A stretch of 64,000 nt of DNA. Origin: Lysobacter_I brunescens. GTDB lineage: Bacteria; Pseudomonadota; Gammaproteobacteria; Xanthomonadales; Xanthomonadaceae. How positions within the stretch are numbered: position 1 is the stretch's first letter; each line of letters opens with the position of its first letter. Of this stretch, positions 34,677 to 41,599 are shown piece by piece. The position numbers were made by a program, and so were the translations under genes. Below the pieces are notes generated by a model that saw only the letters and a program-made list of their open reading frames with translations, was not told the DNA's origin and ran no database searches. The DNA lies in NCBI RefSeq assembly GCF_042677005.1, contig NZ_JBHTIF010000003.1:1-64000 (forward strand), given 5' to 3'.

Positions 34677-34984
34677 AAAGCAATCTCGCCGAAGACACGA
34701 CGGCCAGTGCAGCCTTCGACAATGCGGCCCCGATGACGGCGGCAGCCGGGCTGTCCAGGGACATCGGCCTGATCGGTCATGTCCAGGTCTCGATGACCGC
34801 GCAGGTCGGCACGGTGACGATGTCCGTCGAACGGCTGTTCTCGCTCGCGGCGGGCGACGTGGTCAAGATGAACGAATTGCTGGAGGCGCCGCTGACGCTG
34901 ATGCTCAACGGCAAGCCGGTCGCGCGCGGCGAACTGCTCGCGGTCGACGACCACTTCGGCATCCGCATCCTCGAAGTGGCCTGA
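34673..34984 (+). CDS. fliN: C-ring protein FliN
   Basis: 103 aa with a C-terminal SPOA domain (HVQVSMTAQVGTVTMSVERLFSLAAGDVVKMNELLEAPLTLMLNGKPVARGELLAVDDHFGIRI), the FliN/SctQ signature. The N-terminal 30 residues are flexible. FliN rings dock FliH-FliI substrate complexes. The ATG overlaps the stop of the FliM-like gene. Length is slightly below the usual 110-137 aa. Confidence 0.93.
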   Translation: MKSNLAEDTTASAAFDNAAPMTAAAGLSRDIGLIGHVQVSMTAQVGTVTMSVERLFSLAAGDVVKMNELLEAPLTLMLNGKPVARGELLAVDDHFGIRILEVA

Positions 34985-34987
34985 ACG

Positions 34988-35464
34988 ATGCAGCAGGCCT
35001 CGACCGCCGCCGAGCCGGCCGTCACGGCGCGTTCCGTGGCACCGGCGACGACCGTTCCGGCGCCCGTCGTCACGACCAAGATGGTGCCGGAACGCCCTGT
35101 CGCGCCGATTCCCTACCGCAAGGAAGGCAGCGCAGCGGGCGGTTCGCTGATCGGTGTGCTGGCGATCACCGTGCTGATGCTCGCAGTCTTCGTGGTGGTG
35201 CTGCGTCTCGCGAAATCGCGCGGCCTGCTCGATCGCTGGATCGTGTCCGGGCCTGTCGGTGCGACGGCGAACAGGGCAGGCCACGATGCGATGCGCGTGG
35301 AGCAGGCCCTGCGCGTCAGTCCTCGCACCATGCTTTACCGCATCCGCGATGGCGAGCGTCGTTACGTGCTGGTCGAATCCATCGCCGCGAATGCGCGGTT
35401 GCATCCCCTGCGCGACGGAGACGACGCGCCTTCCCTTGATGACGGACATGACGATGAACAGTGA
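34988..35464 (+). CDS. fliO: Export gate assembly protein FliO
   Basis: 158 aa: a polar N-terminus of about 50 residues, one transmembrane helix (SLIGVLAITVLMLAVFVVVL, about residues 53-72), and a basic cytoplasmic domain with MRVEQALRVSPRTMLYRIRDGERRYVLV, as in FliO. FliO helps assemble the FliP ring. It lies 3 nt after fliN and overlaps fliP by 11 nt, the standard fliN-fliO-fliP order. Confidence 0.85.
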   Translation: MQQASTAAEPAVTARSVAPATTVPAPVVTTKMVPERPVAPIPYRKEGSAAGGSLIGVLAITVLMLAVFVVVLRLAKSRGLLDRWIVSGPVGATANRAGHDAMRVEQALRVSPRTMLYRIRDGERRYVLVESIAANARLHPLRDGDDAPSLDDGHDDEQ

Positions 35465-36215
35465 TTCGCGCCGACAGGGCAGCCGCCTGCCGTGGCGCGT
35501 CTTTGCCCTCGCCAGCCTGTGCTGCGTGGCCGGTGCCGCCTTCGCCGCGGATCCGGTCGACATGGTCGGTGGCGTGATGAAGCAGGACTATTCGCCCGTG
35601 CTGCGCAATTTCGTCGCGCTGTCGATGCTGTCCCTGATCCCGGTGATGCTGATCGGCATGACCGCGTTCACGCGCATCGTCATCGTGCTGTCGCTGCTGC
35701 GCCACGCGCTCGGCCTGCCGCAGACACCGCCGAACAGCGTGATCGTCGCGCTCTCGATCTGCCTGACCTATTTCACGATGGCGCCGGTGGTTGACGAGAT
35801 CGACAAGGTCGCGCTCACACCCTACCTGGCTGAGCAGATCGATACCCGCGAGGCGCTGGAGCGTGGCGCGGTGCCTCTCCGCCAGTTCATGATCCGCCAG
35901 ACCCGAGAGTCGGACCTGCGCGCCGTGCTCGAGATGGCGCGTGCGCCCGCGCCCAAGTCGATCGAAGACATCGCGATGCGGCATCTCGCGCCCGCGTTCC
36001 TGCTCAGCGAGCTGAAGACGGCCTTCCAGATCGGCTTCGTGATCTTCCTGCCGTTCCTGATGATCGATCTCGTGGTCGGCTCCGTGCTCATGGCGCTCGG
36101 CATGATCATGGTGCCGCCAGCGACCATCAGCCTGCCGCTGAAGATATTGCTGTTCGTCCTGATCGATGGCTGGGTGCTGGTTTCCCGCGCCCTGTTGAGC
36201 AGCTACTGGTCCTGA
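35454..36215 (+). CDS. fliP: Flagellar export gate protein FliP
   Basis: 253 aa from ATG 35454, chosen because GGA lies 7 nt upstream; ATGs at 35439 and 35448 are also possible. A signal peptide (WRVFALASLCCVAGAAFA-AD) is present, as usual for FliP. The conserved TAFTRIVIVLSLLRHALGLPQTPPN and GMIMVPPATISLPLKILLFVLIDGW segments are intact. FliP nucleates the FliPQR gate. fliQ and fliR, normally adjacent, are at the opposite end of the cluster. Confidence 0.95.
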   Translation: MNSDSRRQGSRLPWRVFALASLCCVAGAAFAADPVDMVGGVMKQDYSPVLRNFVALSMLSLIPVMLIGMTAFTRIVIVLSLLRHALGLPQTPPNSVIVALSICLTYFTMAPVVDEIDKVALTPYLAEQIDTREALERGAVPLRQFMIRQTRESDLRAVLEMARAPAPKSIEDIAMRHLAPAFLLSELKTAFQIGFVIFLPFLMIDLVVGSVLMALGMIMVPPATISLPLKILLFVLIDGWVLVSRALLSSYWS

Positions 36216-36217
36216 GC

Positions 36218-36901
36218 ATGTCGGTCGCGATCGATCTCGTCGCCGAGGAAGCCGAGCTTTGGCGACGATTTCGCCAGGGTGGGGACCTCGTGGCACGCGA
36301 TCATCTCTTCCGCCTGCACATGGCCTGGGCGGCGGCGATCGCCAGGAGCGTCTATCGACGGGTCGGCATCTTCAGTCTCGATACCCTCGATTTCGTGCAG
36401 AACGCCGAATTGGGCATGCTGGAAGCGCTCTCGCGCTACGAGCCCGAGCGGGGCGTCGACTTCCGCGCCTTCGCGCGTGCGCGCGTGCGTGGCGCCGTCT
36501 TCAATGGCGTGAGATCGATGCTGCGCGAGCGCGGCATTTCCAACGACGACCAGCGCCATGCCGAGCGACTCTCCCATCACCGCGACGCGGAGGGCGATGC
36601 GTTCGACACCGTGGTCGATGCGGTGATCGCGCTGGGCATGGGCTTCCTGCTCGATCATGCCGCCAGCGAGGCGACGATCGACGCGTCGACCTACGTGCAG
36701 CGCGACCAGACGCATCTGCGCCTGAAGGCCGCCGTCGACCGCCTGCCGGACCGCCTGCAGGACGTGGTGATCGCCCATTACTTCGAATTCGTGCCCTTCA
36801 GCGATGTCGCCGACAGCCTGGGGATCAGTCGAAGCCGGGTATCGCAATTGCATCGGGAGGCGCTGCAGCGTTTGCGTGACATCCTGCGCGACTGCCGGTG
36901 A
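36218..36901 (+). CDS. fliA: Flagellar sigma-28 factor FliA
   Basis: 227 aa. Region 2 contains DTLDFVQNAELGMLEALSRYEPERGVDFRAFARARVRGAV, typical of FliA. Region 4 contains LPDRLQDVVIAHYFEFVPFSDVADSLGISRSRVSQLHREAL with an HTH. It is the last gene of the run, 2 nt after fliP. In motile bacteria FliA transcribes late genes (flagellin, stator, chemotaxis) and is held by FlgM; none of these, including flgM, is in the window. It may instead drive this operon or distant targets. Confidence 0.92.
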   Translation: MSVAIDLVAEEAELWRRFRQGGDLVARDHLFRLHMAWAAAIARSVYRRVGIFSLDTLDFVQNAELGMLEALSRYEPERGVDFRAFARARVRGAVFNGVRSMLRERGISNDDQRHAERLSHHRDAEGDAFDTVVDAVIALGMGFLLDHAASEATIDASTYVQRDQTHLRLKAAVDRLPDRLQDVVIAHYFEFVPFSDVADSLGISRSRVSQLHREALQRLRDILRDCR

Positions 36902-37101
36902 TCCGAGCCCGGGTTCCTGATCGAGACACATCTATATGTGTGCAGCGGGCCTGATGACCCGCATCGAGGGCTGTGGCGTGGCGGCCATGTCCCGGATAGA
37001 GCAAATTCCTGAAAGATCAGGGCCTTGCCTGAAAGCTTGGCGGAGGGTGGGATGCACTCTGACCATCCATGGCCCTCGCCCGATGGGCGGCTTCGCCGTG
37101 C

Positions 37102-37123
37102 GCATCGGCAGTCCTGCCGATGC
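37102..37123. repeat. Perfect inverted repeat, 10-bp arms, 2-bp centre
   Basis: GCATCGGCAG at 37102-37111 pairs with CTGCCGATGC at 37114-37123. It lies in the 516-bp stretch between fliA and dnaX, which otherwise holds only the tRNA gene with its terminator and promoter. A REP-like element or a cruciform. Confidence 0.6.
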
Positions 37124-37154
37124 GTCGAACCCGTGGGGGTTCTCACCCGCTGCG

Positions 37155-37208
37155 CTCCGCCAGATACGCAAAAGCCCCCTTGCGGGGGCCTTCGCGTATC
37201 TGGCGGAG
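37155..37208 (-). terminator. Terminator of tRNA-Ser with extended palindrome
   Basis: Reading the minus strand after the tRNA 3' end, the GC stem GCCCCC/GGGGGC (37174-37179 and 37184-37189, loop of 4) is followed by TTTT, an intrinsic terminator. It is nested inside a perfect 15-bp inverted repeat (37155-37169 and 37194-37208). The right arm is itself the last 8 nt of the tRNA gene including CCA, so the left arm is an inverted copy of the tRNA 3' end. Confidence 0.75.
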
Positions 37209-37293
37209 AGAGGGGGATTCGAACCCCCGAAGCGCGGTTTAGACGCTTACACACTTTCCAGGCGTGCTCCTTCAACCACTCGGACACCTCTCC
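37201..37293 (-). tRNA. tRNA-Ser(GGA)
   Basis: The minus strand begins GGAGAGGTGTCCGAGTGG, as in class II serine tRNAs. The anticodon stem-loop is CACGC-CTGGAAA-GTGTG with anticodon GGA. A long variable arm is present, the T-loop is GGTTCGAATCC, and the 3' CCA is encoded (37201-37203). The acceptor stem is complete, ending in a G discriminator. Total length is 93 nt including CCA. Confidence 0.96.
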
Positions 37294-37337
37294 GGATTTT
37301 GCCCTGCGGCGGCTTTCCAGCCGTCTCGGGGGCGCCA

Positions 37338-37366
37338 ATTCTAGCTTCATCCCTTTAATGAGACAA
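37338..37366 (-). promoter_or_regulatory. Promoter of tRNA-Ser
   Basis: On the minus strand TTGTCT (37361-37366) and TAGAAT (37338-37343) are separated by exactly 17 nt. A GC-rich discriminator (TGGCGCCCC) follows, as is usual for stringently controlled stable-RNA promoters. The predicted start lies about 38 nt before the mature tRNA. Confidence 0.6.
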
Positions 37367-37417
37367 GGAAACGCCCGCCCGGGTCCGGCCGAACGGCGCG
37401 CATGGCAGAATGTGCCC

Positions 37418-39220
37418 ATGTCCTATCTCGTCCTCGCCCGCAAGTGGCGCCCCAAGCGTTTCGCCGAACTGGTCGGGCAGGAGCACGTGGTCCGCGCGCT
37501 CAGCAATGCCCTCGACACCGGCCGGGTCCACCACGCCTTCCTGTTCACCGGCACCCGGGGCGTGGGCAAGACCACCATCGCCCGCATCTTCGCCAAGTCC
37601 TTGAATTGCGAGCAGGGCACGTCCGCCGAGCCCTGCGGCCAGTGCAATGCCTGCCGGGACATCGATGCCGGCCGGTTCATCGACCTGCTGGAGATCGACG
37701 CGGCCTCGAACACCGGCGTGGACGACGTCCGCGAGGTGATCGACAACGCCCAGTACATGCCCTCGCGCGGCCGGGTGAAGGTCTATCTGATCGACGAAGT
37801 CCACATGCTGTCGAAGTCGGCGTTCAACGCGCTGCTGAAGACGCTGGAGGAGCCGCCGGGGCACGTGAAATTCCTGCTCGCGACCACCGATCCGCAGAAG
37901 CTGCCGGTCACCGTGCTGTCGCGCTGCCTGCAGTTCAACCTCAAGCGCCTGGAGGAAAGCCAGATCCAGGGGCAAATGGCGAAGATCCTCGAAGCCGAGG
38001 GCATTCCCGCCGAACCGGGCGCGATCCGCCAGCTGGCGAAGTCCGCCGATGGCAGTCTCCGCGACGGTCTGTCGCTGCTCGACCAGGCGATCGCCTACAC
38101 CGGCGCCAGCACCACCCACGAAGGTGGGGCGGGCGTGCCGCTCACCGATGCCGGGGTCGCGACCATGCTCGGCACGGTCGACCGGATGCGGGTCGGGGCC
38201 GTGCTCGGTGCCCTTGTCGCCGGCGACGGTGCTGCCCTGATGAACGAGATCGCGGCGCTGTCCGACTTCTCGCCCGACTGGGCCGGCGTGCTGGATGCCC
38301 TGGCCGAGGCCCTGCATCGCGTGCAGGTCCGGCAACTGGTGCCGTCGGCGGAGATCGAAGCCGATGGCGTCGATATCGATGCGATTGCCGGCCAGTTGCG
38401 GCCGGAAATCGTCCAGCTGTGGTACCAGATGGCACTCCATGGCCGCCGCGACCTGGGCTATGCCCCCAGCCCGCGCGCCGGGTTCGAGATGACCGCGCTG
38501 CGCATGCTCGCCTTCCGTCCGGCCGAGGGCGGTGGCGCCCAGGTCGAACGGCCAGCGGCCAGCGGCGTTCGTGGTCCCGAGGCCGCGCGTGCCGCCGCCT
38601 TCGAGAGCGCAGCGGCCAAGCCCGCGCCTTCGATGTCGCGCCCGCTGCCGCCGGAGGCACGGGAAAACCCGGCTGCCCCGGAGCGCAGGCCAGTGGCCCA
38701 GCCGGCACCGCCCCCCGCAGCCGCGCCCGCATCAATGCCGTCGCCGCGCATCGAGATGACCGCGCCGCCGGCCGCCCAGATAGCCCCGGCACCGAGCCTC
38801 CCTTCCGCCGAGGCGCCGCCGCCGAACATCGCGATCGACAGCGACCGCTGGCTGGACCTGGTCGCCAACTGCGGCCTGCGTGGGCCCGCGCGCGAACTGG
38901 CCGCGCATGCCGCGTTCATCGACTATGCCAACGGCGTGATGCGCCTGGCGCTTTCACCCGATGACGACCACCTGCGCCTGCCGGGCCTGATCAATGCACT
39001 GACCGACTCGCTGAACGCGCAGCTCGGCGGAACCGTGCAATTGCGTTTCGAAACCGGCCAGGCGCCGAACGCCGAAACCCTGCACCAGCGCAACGAACGC
39101 CAGCGCGACCAGAAGCAGGCGTCCGCCGAAGAGAATTTCGTGGCCCATCCGGACGTGCAGCGTCTGGTAGGCCAGGGCGCGAAGCTCGTGCCCGATTCCA
39201 TCCGTCCCTACCAAGATTGA
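37418..39220 (+). CDS. dnaX: DNA polymerase III subunit gamma/tau
   Basis: 600 aa from ATG 37418, the only start matching the family beginning MSYLVLARKWRPKRFAELVGQ; the open frame extends far upstream over the tRNA and is not coding there. Walker A lies at G45-T53 (GTRGVGKTT). Zinc-binding Cys are at 64, 73, 76 and 79, and the DEVH box is in IDEVHMLSKSAFNALLKTLEEPP. A Pro/Ala linker (about 380-470) precedes the tau C-terminal domain. It is the clamp-loader ATPase of the replisome. No A-rich slippery heptamer was seen. It is followed by ybaB after 12 nt. Confidence 0.97.
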   Translation: MSYLVLARKWRPKRFAELVGQEHVVRALSNALDTGRVHHAFLFTGTRGVGKTTIARIFAKSLNCEQGTSAEPCGQCNACRDIDAGRFIDLLEIDAASNTGVDDVREVIDNAQYMPSRGRVKVYLIDEVHMLSKSAFNALLKTLEEPPGHVKFLLATTDPQKLPVTVLSRCLQFNLKRLEESQIQGQMAKILEAEGIPAEPGAIRQLAKSADGSLRDGLSLLDQAIAYTGASTTHEGGAGVPLTDAGVATMLGTVDRMRVGAVLGALVAGDGAALMNEIAALSDFSPDWAGVLDALAEALHRVQVRQLVPSAEIEADGVDIDAIAGQLRPEIVQLWYQMALHGRRDLGYAPSPRAGFEMTALRMLAFRPAEGGGAQVERPAASGVRGPEAARAAAFESAAAKPAPSMSRPLPPEARENPAAPERRPVAQPAPPPAAAPASMPSPRIEMTAPPAAQIAPAPSLPSAEAPPPNIAIDSDRWLDLVANCGLRGPARELAAHAAFIDYANGVMRLALSPDDDHLRLPGLINALTDSLNAQLGGTVQLRFETGQAPNAETLHQRNERQRDQKQASAEENFVAHPDVQRLVGQGAKLVPDSIRPYQD

Positions 39221-39232
39221 GAGAACGCCAAC

Positions 39233-39559
39233 ATGCGTGGAAACATCGCCCAACTGATGCAGCAGGCGCAGAAGATGCAGGAAAACCTGCAGCGCGCGCA
39301 GGAAGAACTGGCCAAGCTTGAAGTCACCGGCAGCGCCGGCGGCGGCATGGTCAGCATCACGCTCACCGGCAAGATGGAATGCCGCAAGGTGCGCATCGAG
39401 CCGAGCGTGCTGTCCGATGCGGAGATGACCGAAGACCTGATCGCCGCCGCGATCAACGACGCGGTGAACAAGGTCAACGCCGAATCGCAGGCGAAGATGT
39501 CCGGCGCCACCGCCGGCATGCCGATCCCGCCGGGCATGAAGATCCCGGGGATGTTCTGA
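39233..39559 (+). CDS. ybaB: YbaB/EbfC nucleoid-associated protein
   Basis: 108 aa. The N-terminal coiled helix (LMQQAQKMQENLQRAQEELAKLEVTG), the beta core (GGGMVSITLTGKMECRKVRIEPSVL) and the C-terminal PIPPGMKIPGMF tail are all typical. It binds DNA as a homodimer. The dnaX-ybaB-recR order is conserved across proteobacteria, which supports co-expression despite the 93-bp inverted-repeat spacer before recR. Confidence 0.96.
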   Translation: MRGNIAQLMQQAQKMQENLQRAQEELAKLEVTGSAGGGMVSITLTGKMECRKVRIEPSVLSDAEMTEDLIAAAINDAVNKVNAESQAKMSGATAGMPIPPGMKIPGMF

Positions 39560-39573
39560 TCCCTCATTCGTTT

Positions 39574-39644
39574 TGTAGAGCGGGTCGAAGACCCGCTGCC
39601 CACTCTCCGGAGAGGTGTGTAGCGGGTCTTCGACCCGCTCTACA
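39574..39644. repeat. 24-bp perfect inverted repeat between ybaB and recR
   Basis: Arms 39574-39597 and 39621-39644 are exact reverse complements. Each arm contains its own small palindrome (AGCGGGTC-GAA-GACCCGCT), and the 23-bp loop carries CTCTCCGGAGAG. The structure resembles paired REP units of Xanthomonadaceae. It lies 14 bp after ybaB and 8 bp before recR, so it could act as an mRNA stabiliser or attenuator within the operon. Confidence 0.85.
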
Positions 39645-39652
39645 GGCCTGAC

Positions 39653-40252
39653 ATGACCGCTTCCCTCCTCGAACAACTCATCGACGCCTTCCGCGTGCTG
39701 CCGGGCGTGGGCCAGAAGACCGCGCAGCGGATGGCCTACCACGTGCTCGAACGCGACCGCGAGGGCGGCCAGCGCCTGGCGAATGCGCTGGCCGATTCGG
39801 TCGAGCGCGTCGGTCATTGCGAGCGTTGCCGCGATTTCAGCGAAACCCCGGTCTGCACAATCTGTGCCAGCGCTGCGCGCGACGCGCATCTGCTGTGCGT
39901 GGTCGAGTCGCCGGTGGATCGTCTCGCGATCGAGCAGGCGACAGGCTATCGCGGCTACTACTTCATCCTGCAGGGCCGCCTGAGCCCGCTCGACGGCATC
40001 GGCCCGCGCGAACTCGGTCTCGACGCGCTCGCCGCACGACTGGCCGAAGGCGAAGTGCAGGAACTCGTGGTTGCCACCAACCCCACCGTCGAAGGCGAAG
40101 CCACCGCGCACTACCTCGCCCAGCTCGCGCGCCAGCACAAGGTCAAGCCGACCCGGCTCACCCACGGCGTGCCGCTGGGCGGCGAACTCGAATACGTCGA
40201 TCGCGGCACGCTGTCGCATGCGTTCGGCTCGCGGAGCGAGATGCCGATCTGA
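39653..40252 (+). CDS. recR: Recombination mediator RecR
   Basis: 199 aa, normal length. The order is an HhH region (LIDAFRVLPGVGQKTAQRMAYH), a C4 zinc finger (CERCRDFSETPVCTIC), and a Toprim domain (LLCVVESPVDRLAIEQ, then VVATNPTVEGEATAHYLA). It acts with RecF/RecO to load RecA at single-stranded gaps. All four zinc cysteines are present. Confidence 0.97.
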   Translation: MTASLLEQLIDAFRVLPGVGQKTAQRMAYHVLERDREGGQRLANALADSVERVGHCERCRDFSETPVCTICASAARDAHLLCVVESPVDRLAIEQATGYRGYYFILQGRLSPLDGIGPRELGLDALAARLAEGEVQELVVATNPTVEGEATAHYLAQLARQHKVKPTRLTHGVPLGGELEYVDRGTLSHAFGSRSEMPI

Positions 40253-40268
40253 TCATCCGGCCCCGGAT

Positions 40269-40291
40269 GTGGGAGCGACGCGAGTCGCGAC
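40269..40291. repeat. REP-like palindrome between recR and the HIT gene
   Basis: A 23-nt element beginning GTGGGAGCGACGC with the GCGAC/GTCGC palindrome. The same 23 nt, with one mismatch, occur inside murL at 46950-46972. This type (GTGGGAGCGAC...GTCGCGAC) is a familiar REP of pseudomonads and xanthomonads. Confidence 0.8.
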
Positions 40292-40324
40292 GCCTGCAGC
40301 CGCCGTAGGTTTTCGGGATGCGCT

Positions 40325-40349
40325 TACAATCCGGGCATCACCACAGGAG
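40325..40349 (+). promoter_or_regulatory. -10 box and ribosome binding site of the HIT gene
   Basis: TACAAT at 40325-40330 is a good -10 box (the -35 is poor), and AGGAGA at 40344-40349 lies 6 nt before the ATG at 40356. The spacing gives a very short leader. Confidence 0.45.
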
Positions 40350-40355
40350 ACGCCC

Positions 40356-40697
40356 ATGTCGGACACCATTTTCCACAAGATCATCCGCCGCGAGATCCCC
40401 GCGACCATCGTCTACGAGGACGACGGCATCATCGCCTTCAAGGACATCGCGCCGCAGGCACCGATCCACATCCTGTTCGTGCCGAAGGTGACAGTGCCCA
40501 CGCTCAACGACGTGCAGCCCGATCAGGCCGAGATCATCGGCCGCCTCGCCGTCGCCGCCGCGAACTACGCCAAGCGGGAGGGCTTCGCCGAAGACGGCTA
40601 TCGCATCGTCATGAACTGCAACGACCACGGCGGGCAGACGGTGTTCCAGATCCACATGCATCTGCTGGCCGGTGGGCCGTTGGGGCGGTTCGGGTGA
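40356..40697 (+). CDS. HIT-family (HinT-like) nucleotide-binding protein
   Basis: 113 aa from ATG 40356, placed by the AGGAGA site. The sequence follows HinT closely: IFHKIIRREIPATIVYEDD at the start and DGYRIVMNCNDHGGQTVFQIHMHLLAGGPLG at the end. HinT hydrolyses purine phosphoramidates and lysyl-adenylate. The histidine triad reads Q-I-H-M-H, where the first His is replaced by Gln (codon CAG). The nucleophilic middle His and the third His are kept, so activity is likely but possibly altered. Confidence 0.93.
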   Translation: MSDTIFHKIIRREIPATIVYEDDGIIAFKDIAPQAPIHILFVPKVTVPTLNDVQPDQAEIIGRLAVAAANYAKREGFAEDGYRIVMNCNDHGGQTVFQIHMHLLAGGPLGRFG

Positions 40698-40770
40698 AAT
40701 CGCAATTCACACGCGCGTGCGTGGTGCACTGTCTTCGACGCTGTCGAGACATCAGTGCGTGTTTTTATCC

Positions 40771-41064
40771 ATGATCGCTGATTCAGTCGAAGCGAATCTT
40801 GGTCATCTTGTGCAACGCCTGTCGCCATTGTCATCCCTCGTATCGATACGAGGGTCTGGTGCGGGACGATTTCTCTATATCGTCTGCAATGGGCGATCCG
40901 CTGAAGTCTCTCCGGCCGAGGAAAAGTGGTGGGTCGAATTGTGGGGTTCGCTGGAGGAAGATGCTCAGCCGGAAATCGATGTCATGCTGGACTCGATTGC
41001 CGAAGTCGAAGTCTTTCTGTTGGACTACTTCTTTCCTGAGGGCGCGCAGTTCTCGTCGTTCTGA
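40771..41064 (+). CDS. Small acidic protein of unknown function
   Basis: 97 aa from ATG 40771; the frame is open further upstream without a better start. It contains a Trp-rich segment (EEKWWVELWGSLEED) and an acidic, hydrophobic C-terminus (VMLDSIAEVEVFLLDYFFPEG). Base composition is less GC-rich than the neighbours, which suggests either recent acquisition or a non-core gene. No signal peptide or known motif is seen. It could be an orphan immunity-type or other accessory protein. The evidence is a plausible protein-like sequence in a 410-bp gap. Confidence 0.5.
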   Translation: MIADSVEANLGHLVQRLSPLSSLVSIRGSGAGRFLYIVCNGRSAEVSPAEEKWWVELWGSLEEDAQPEIDVMLDSIAEVEVFLLDYFFPEGAQFSSF

Positions 41065-41109
41065 AGTCGGCGTTTGATTCGGCCTGCATGCGACAGGTCT
41101 TGCAGCTGC

Positions 41110-41538
41110 CTACTGCGCTTCCTTGACCGACAGCGGCTTGTCCACCGCGCCGGCATAGAACACGACCAGCTTCAGCGGCGTGGTGCCGGCGTTCCGGCCG
41201 TTGTGCAGGGTGTTCACCACCTCGGCGAGCGTGTCGCCGGCCTTCAGGCGCTTGACCGAACCATCCTTCAATCGCACGTCCAGTTCGCCTTCGAGCAGCA
41301 TGCCGAACGAGGGCACGGGATGTTGATGCCAGCCCGTTTCTCCGCCGGGCGCGATCTCGACCAGGATGCCGGTGATTTCCGCCTGACCCGCAGGATAGGC
41401 GATGGGCGTCCCGTCCCAGCTCGACGTGGTCTTCATCAGTGTCGTGGTCTTGACTGATGCGGAGGATTCCAGCGCGTGGGCGTTCGACTGGAACAGCAGG
41501 CCAAGTGCGAGCAGGCAGAGCGTCTTCGTGGTGTTCAT
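41110..41538 (-). CDS. Periplasmic cupin-domain protein
   Basis: 142 aa from the ATG at 41538, which places a signal peptide (TKTLCLLALGLLFQSNAHA-LE) at the N-terminus; the longer upstream frame has no such start. A single cupin domain has motif 1 GGETGWHQHPVPSFGMLLEGEL and motif 2 GDTLAEVVNTLHNGRN, with metal-ligand candidates HQH, E and H. The substrate is unknown. It is convergent with the small unknown gene and downstream of a PhzF-family gene on the same strand, with a 61-bp gap. Confidence 0.85.
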   Translation of the reverse strand: MNTTKTLCLLALGLLFQSNAHALESSASVKTTTLMKTTSSWDGTPIAYPAGQAEITGILVEIAPGGETGWHQHPVPSFGMLLEGELDVRLKDGSVKRLKAGDTLAEVVNTLHNGRNAGTTPLKLVVFYAGAVDKPLSVKEAQ

Positions 41539-41599
41539 GCGTTGCGTTCTCCTGAGCGTGGTCGGCGCCTGCATCCGTAGAGATTTGTCCGCTGAAACA

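Noticed and set aside
17716..36901. Injectisome (virulence type III secretion) instead of a flagellar system
   Set aside because: Rod, hook, P-ring and L-ring genes (flgB, C, E, F, G, H, I, A) are present, and no secretin, needle or translocator genes were found.
37043..37060. TGGCGGAGGGTGGGAT as remnant 3' end of a second tRNA gene
   Set aside because: Only a short resemblance, no T-arm or other tRNA parts follow; chance or old debris cannot be told apart.
37294..37417. Possible SRP RNA (ffs) upstream of dnaX, as in some bacteria
   Set aside because: The conserved GGTCAGG...GGAAGCAGC core is absent from this interval.
37418..39220. Programmed frameshift in dnaX producing gamma
   Set aside because: No A-AAA-AAG-type slippery heptamer with following stem was seen.
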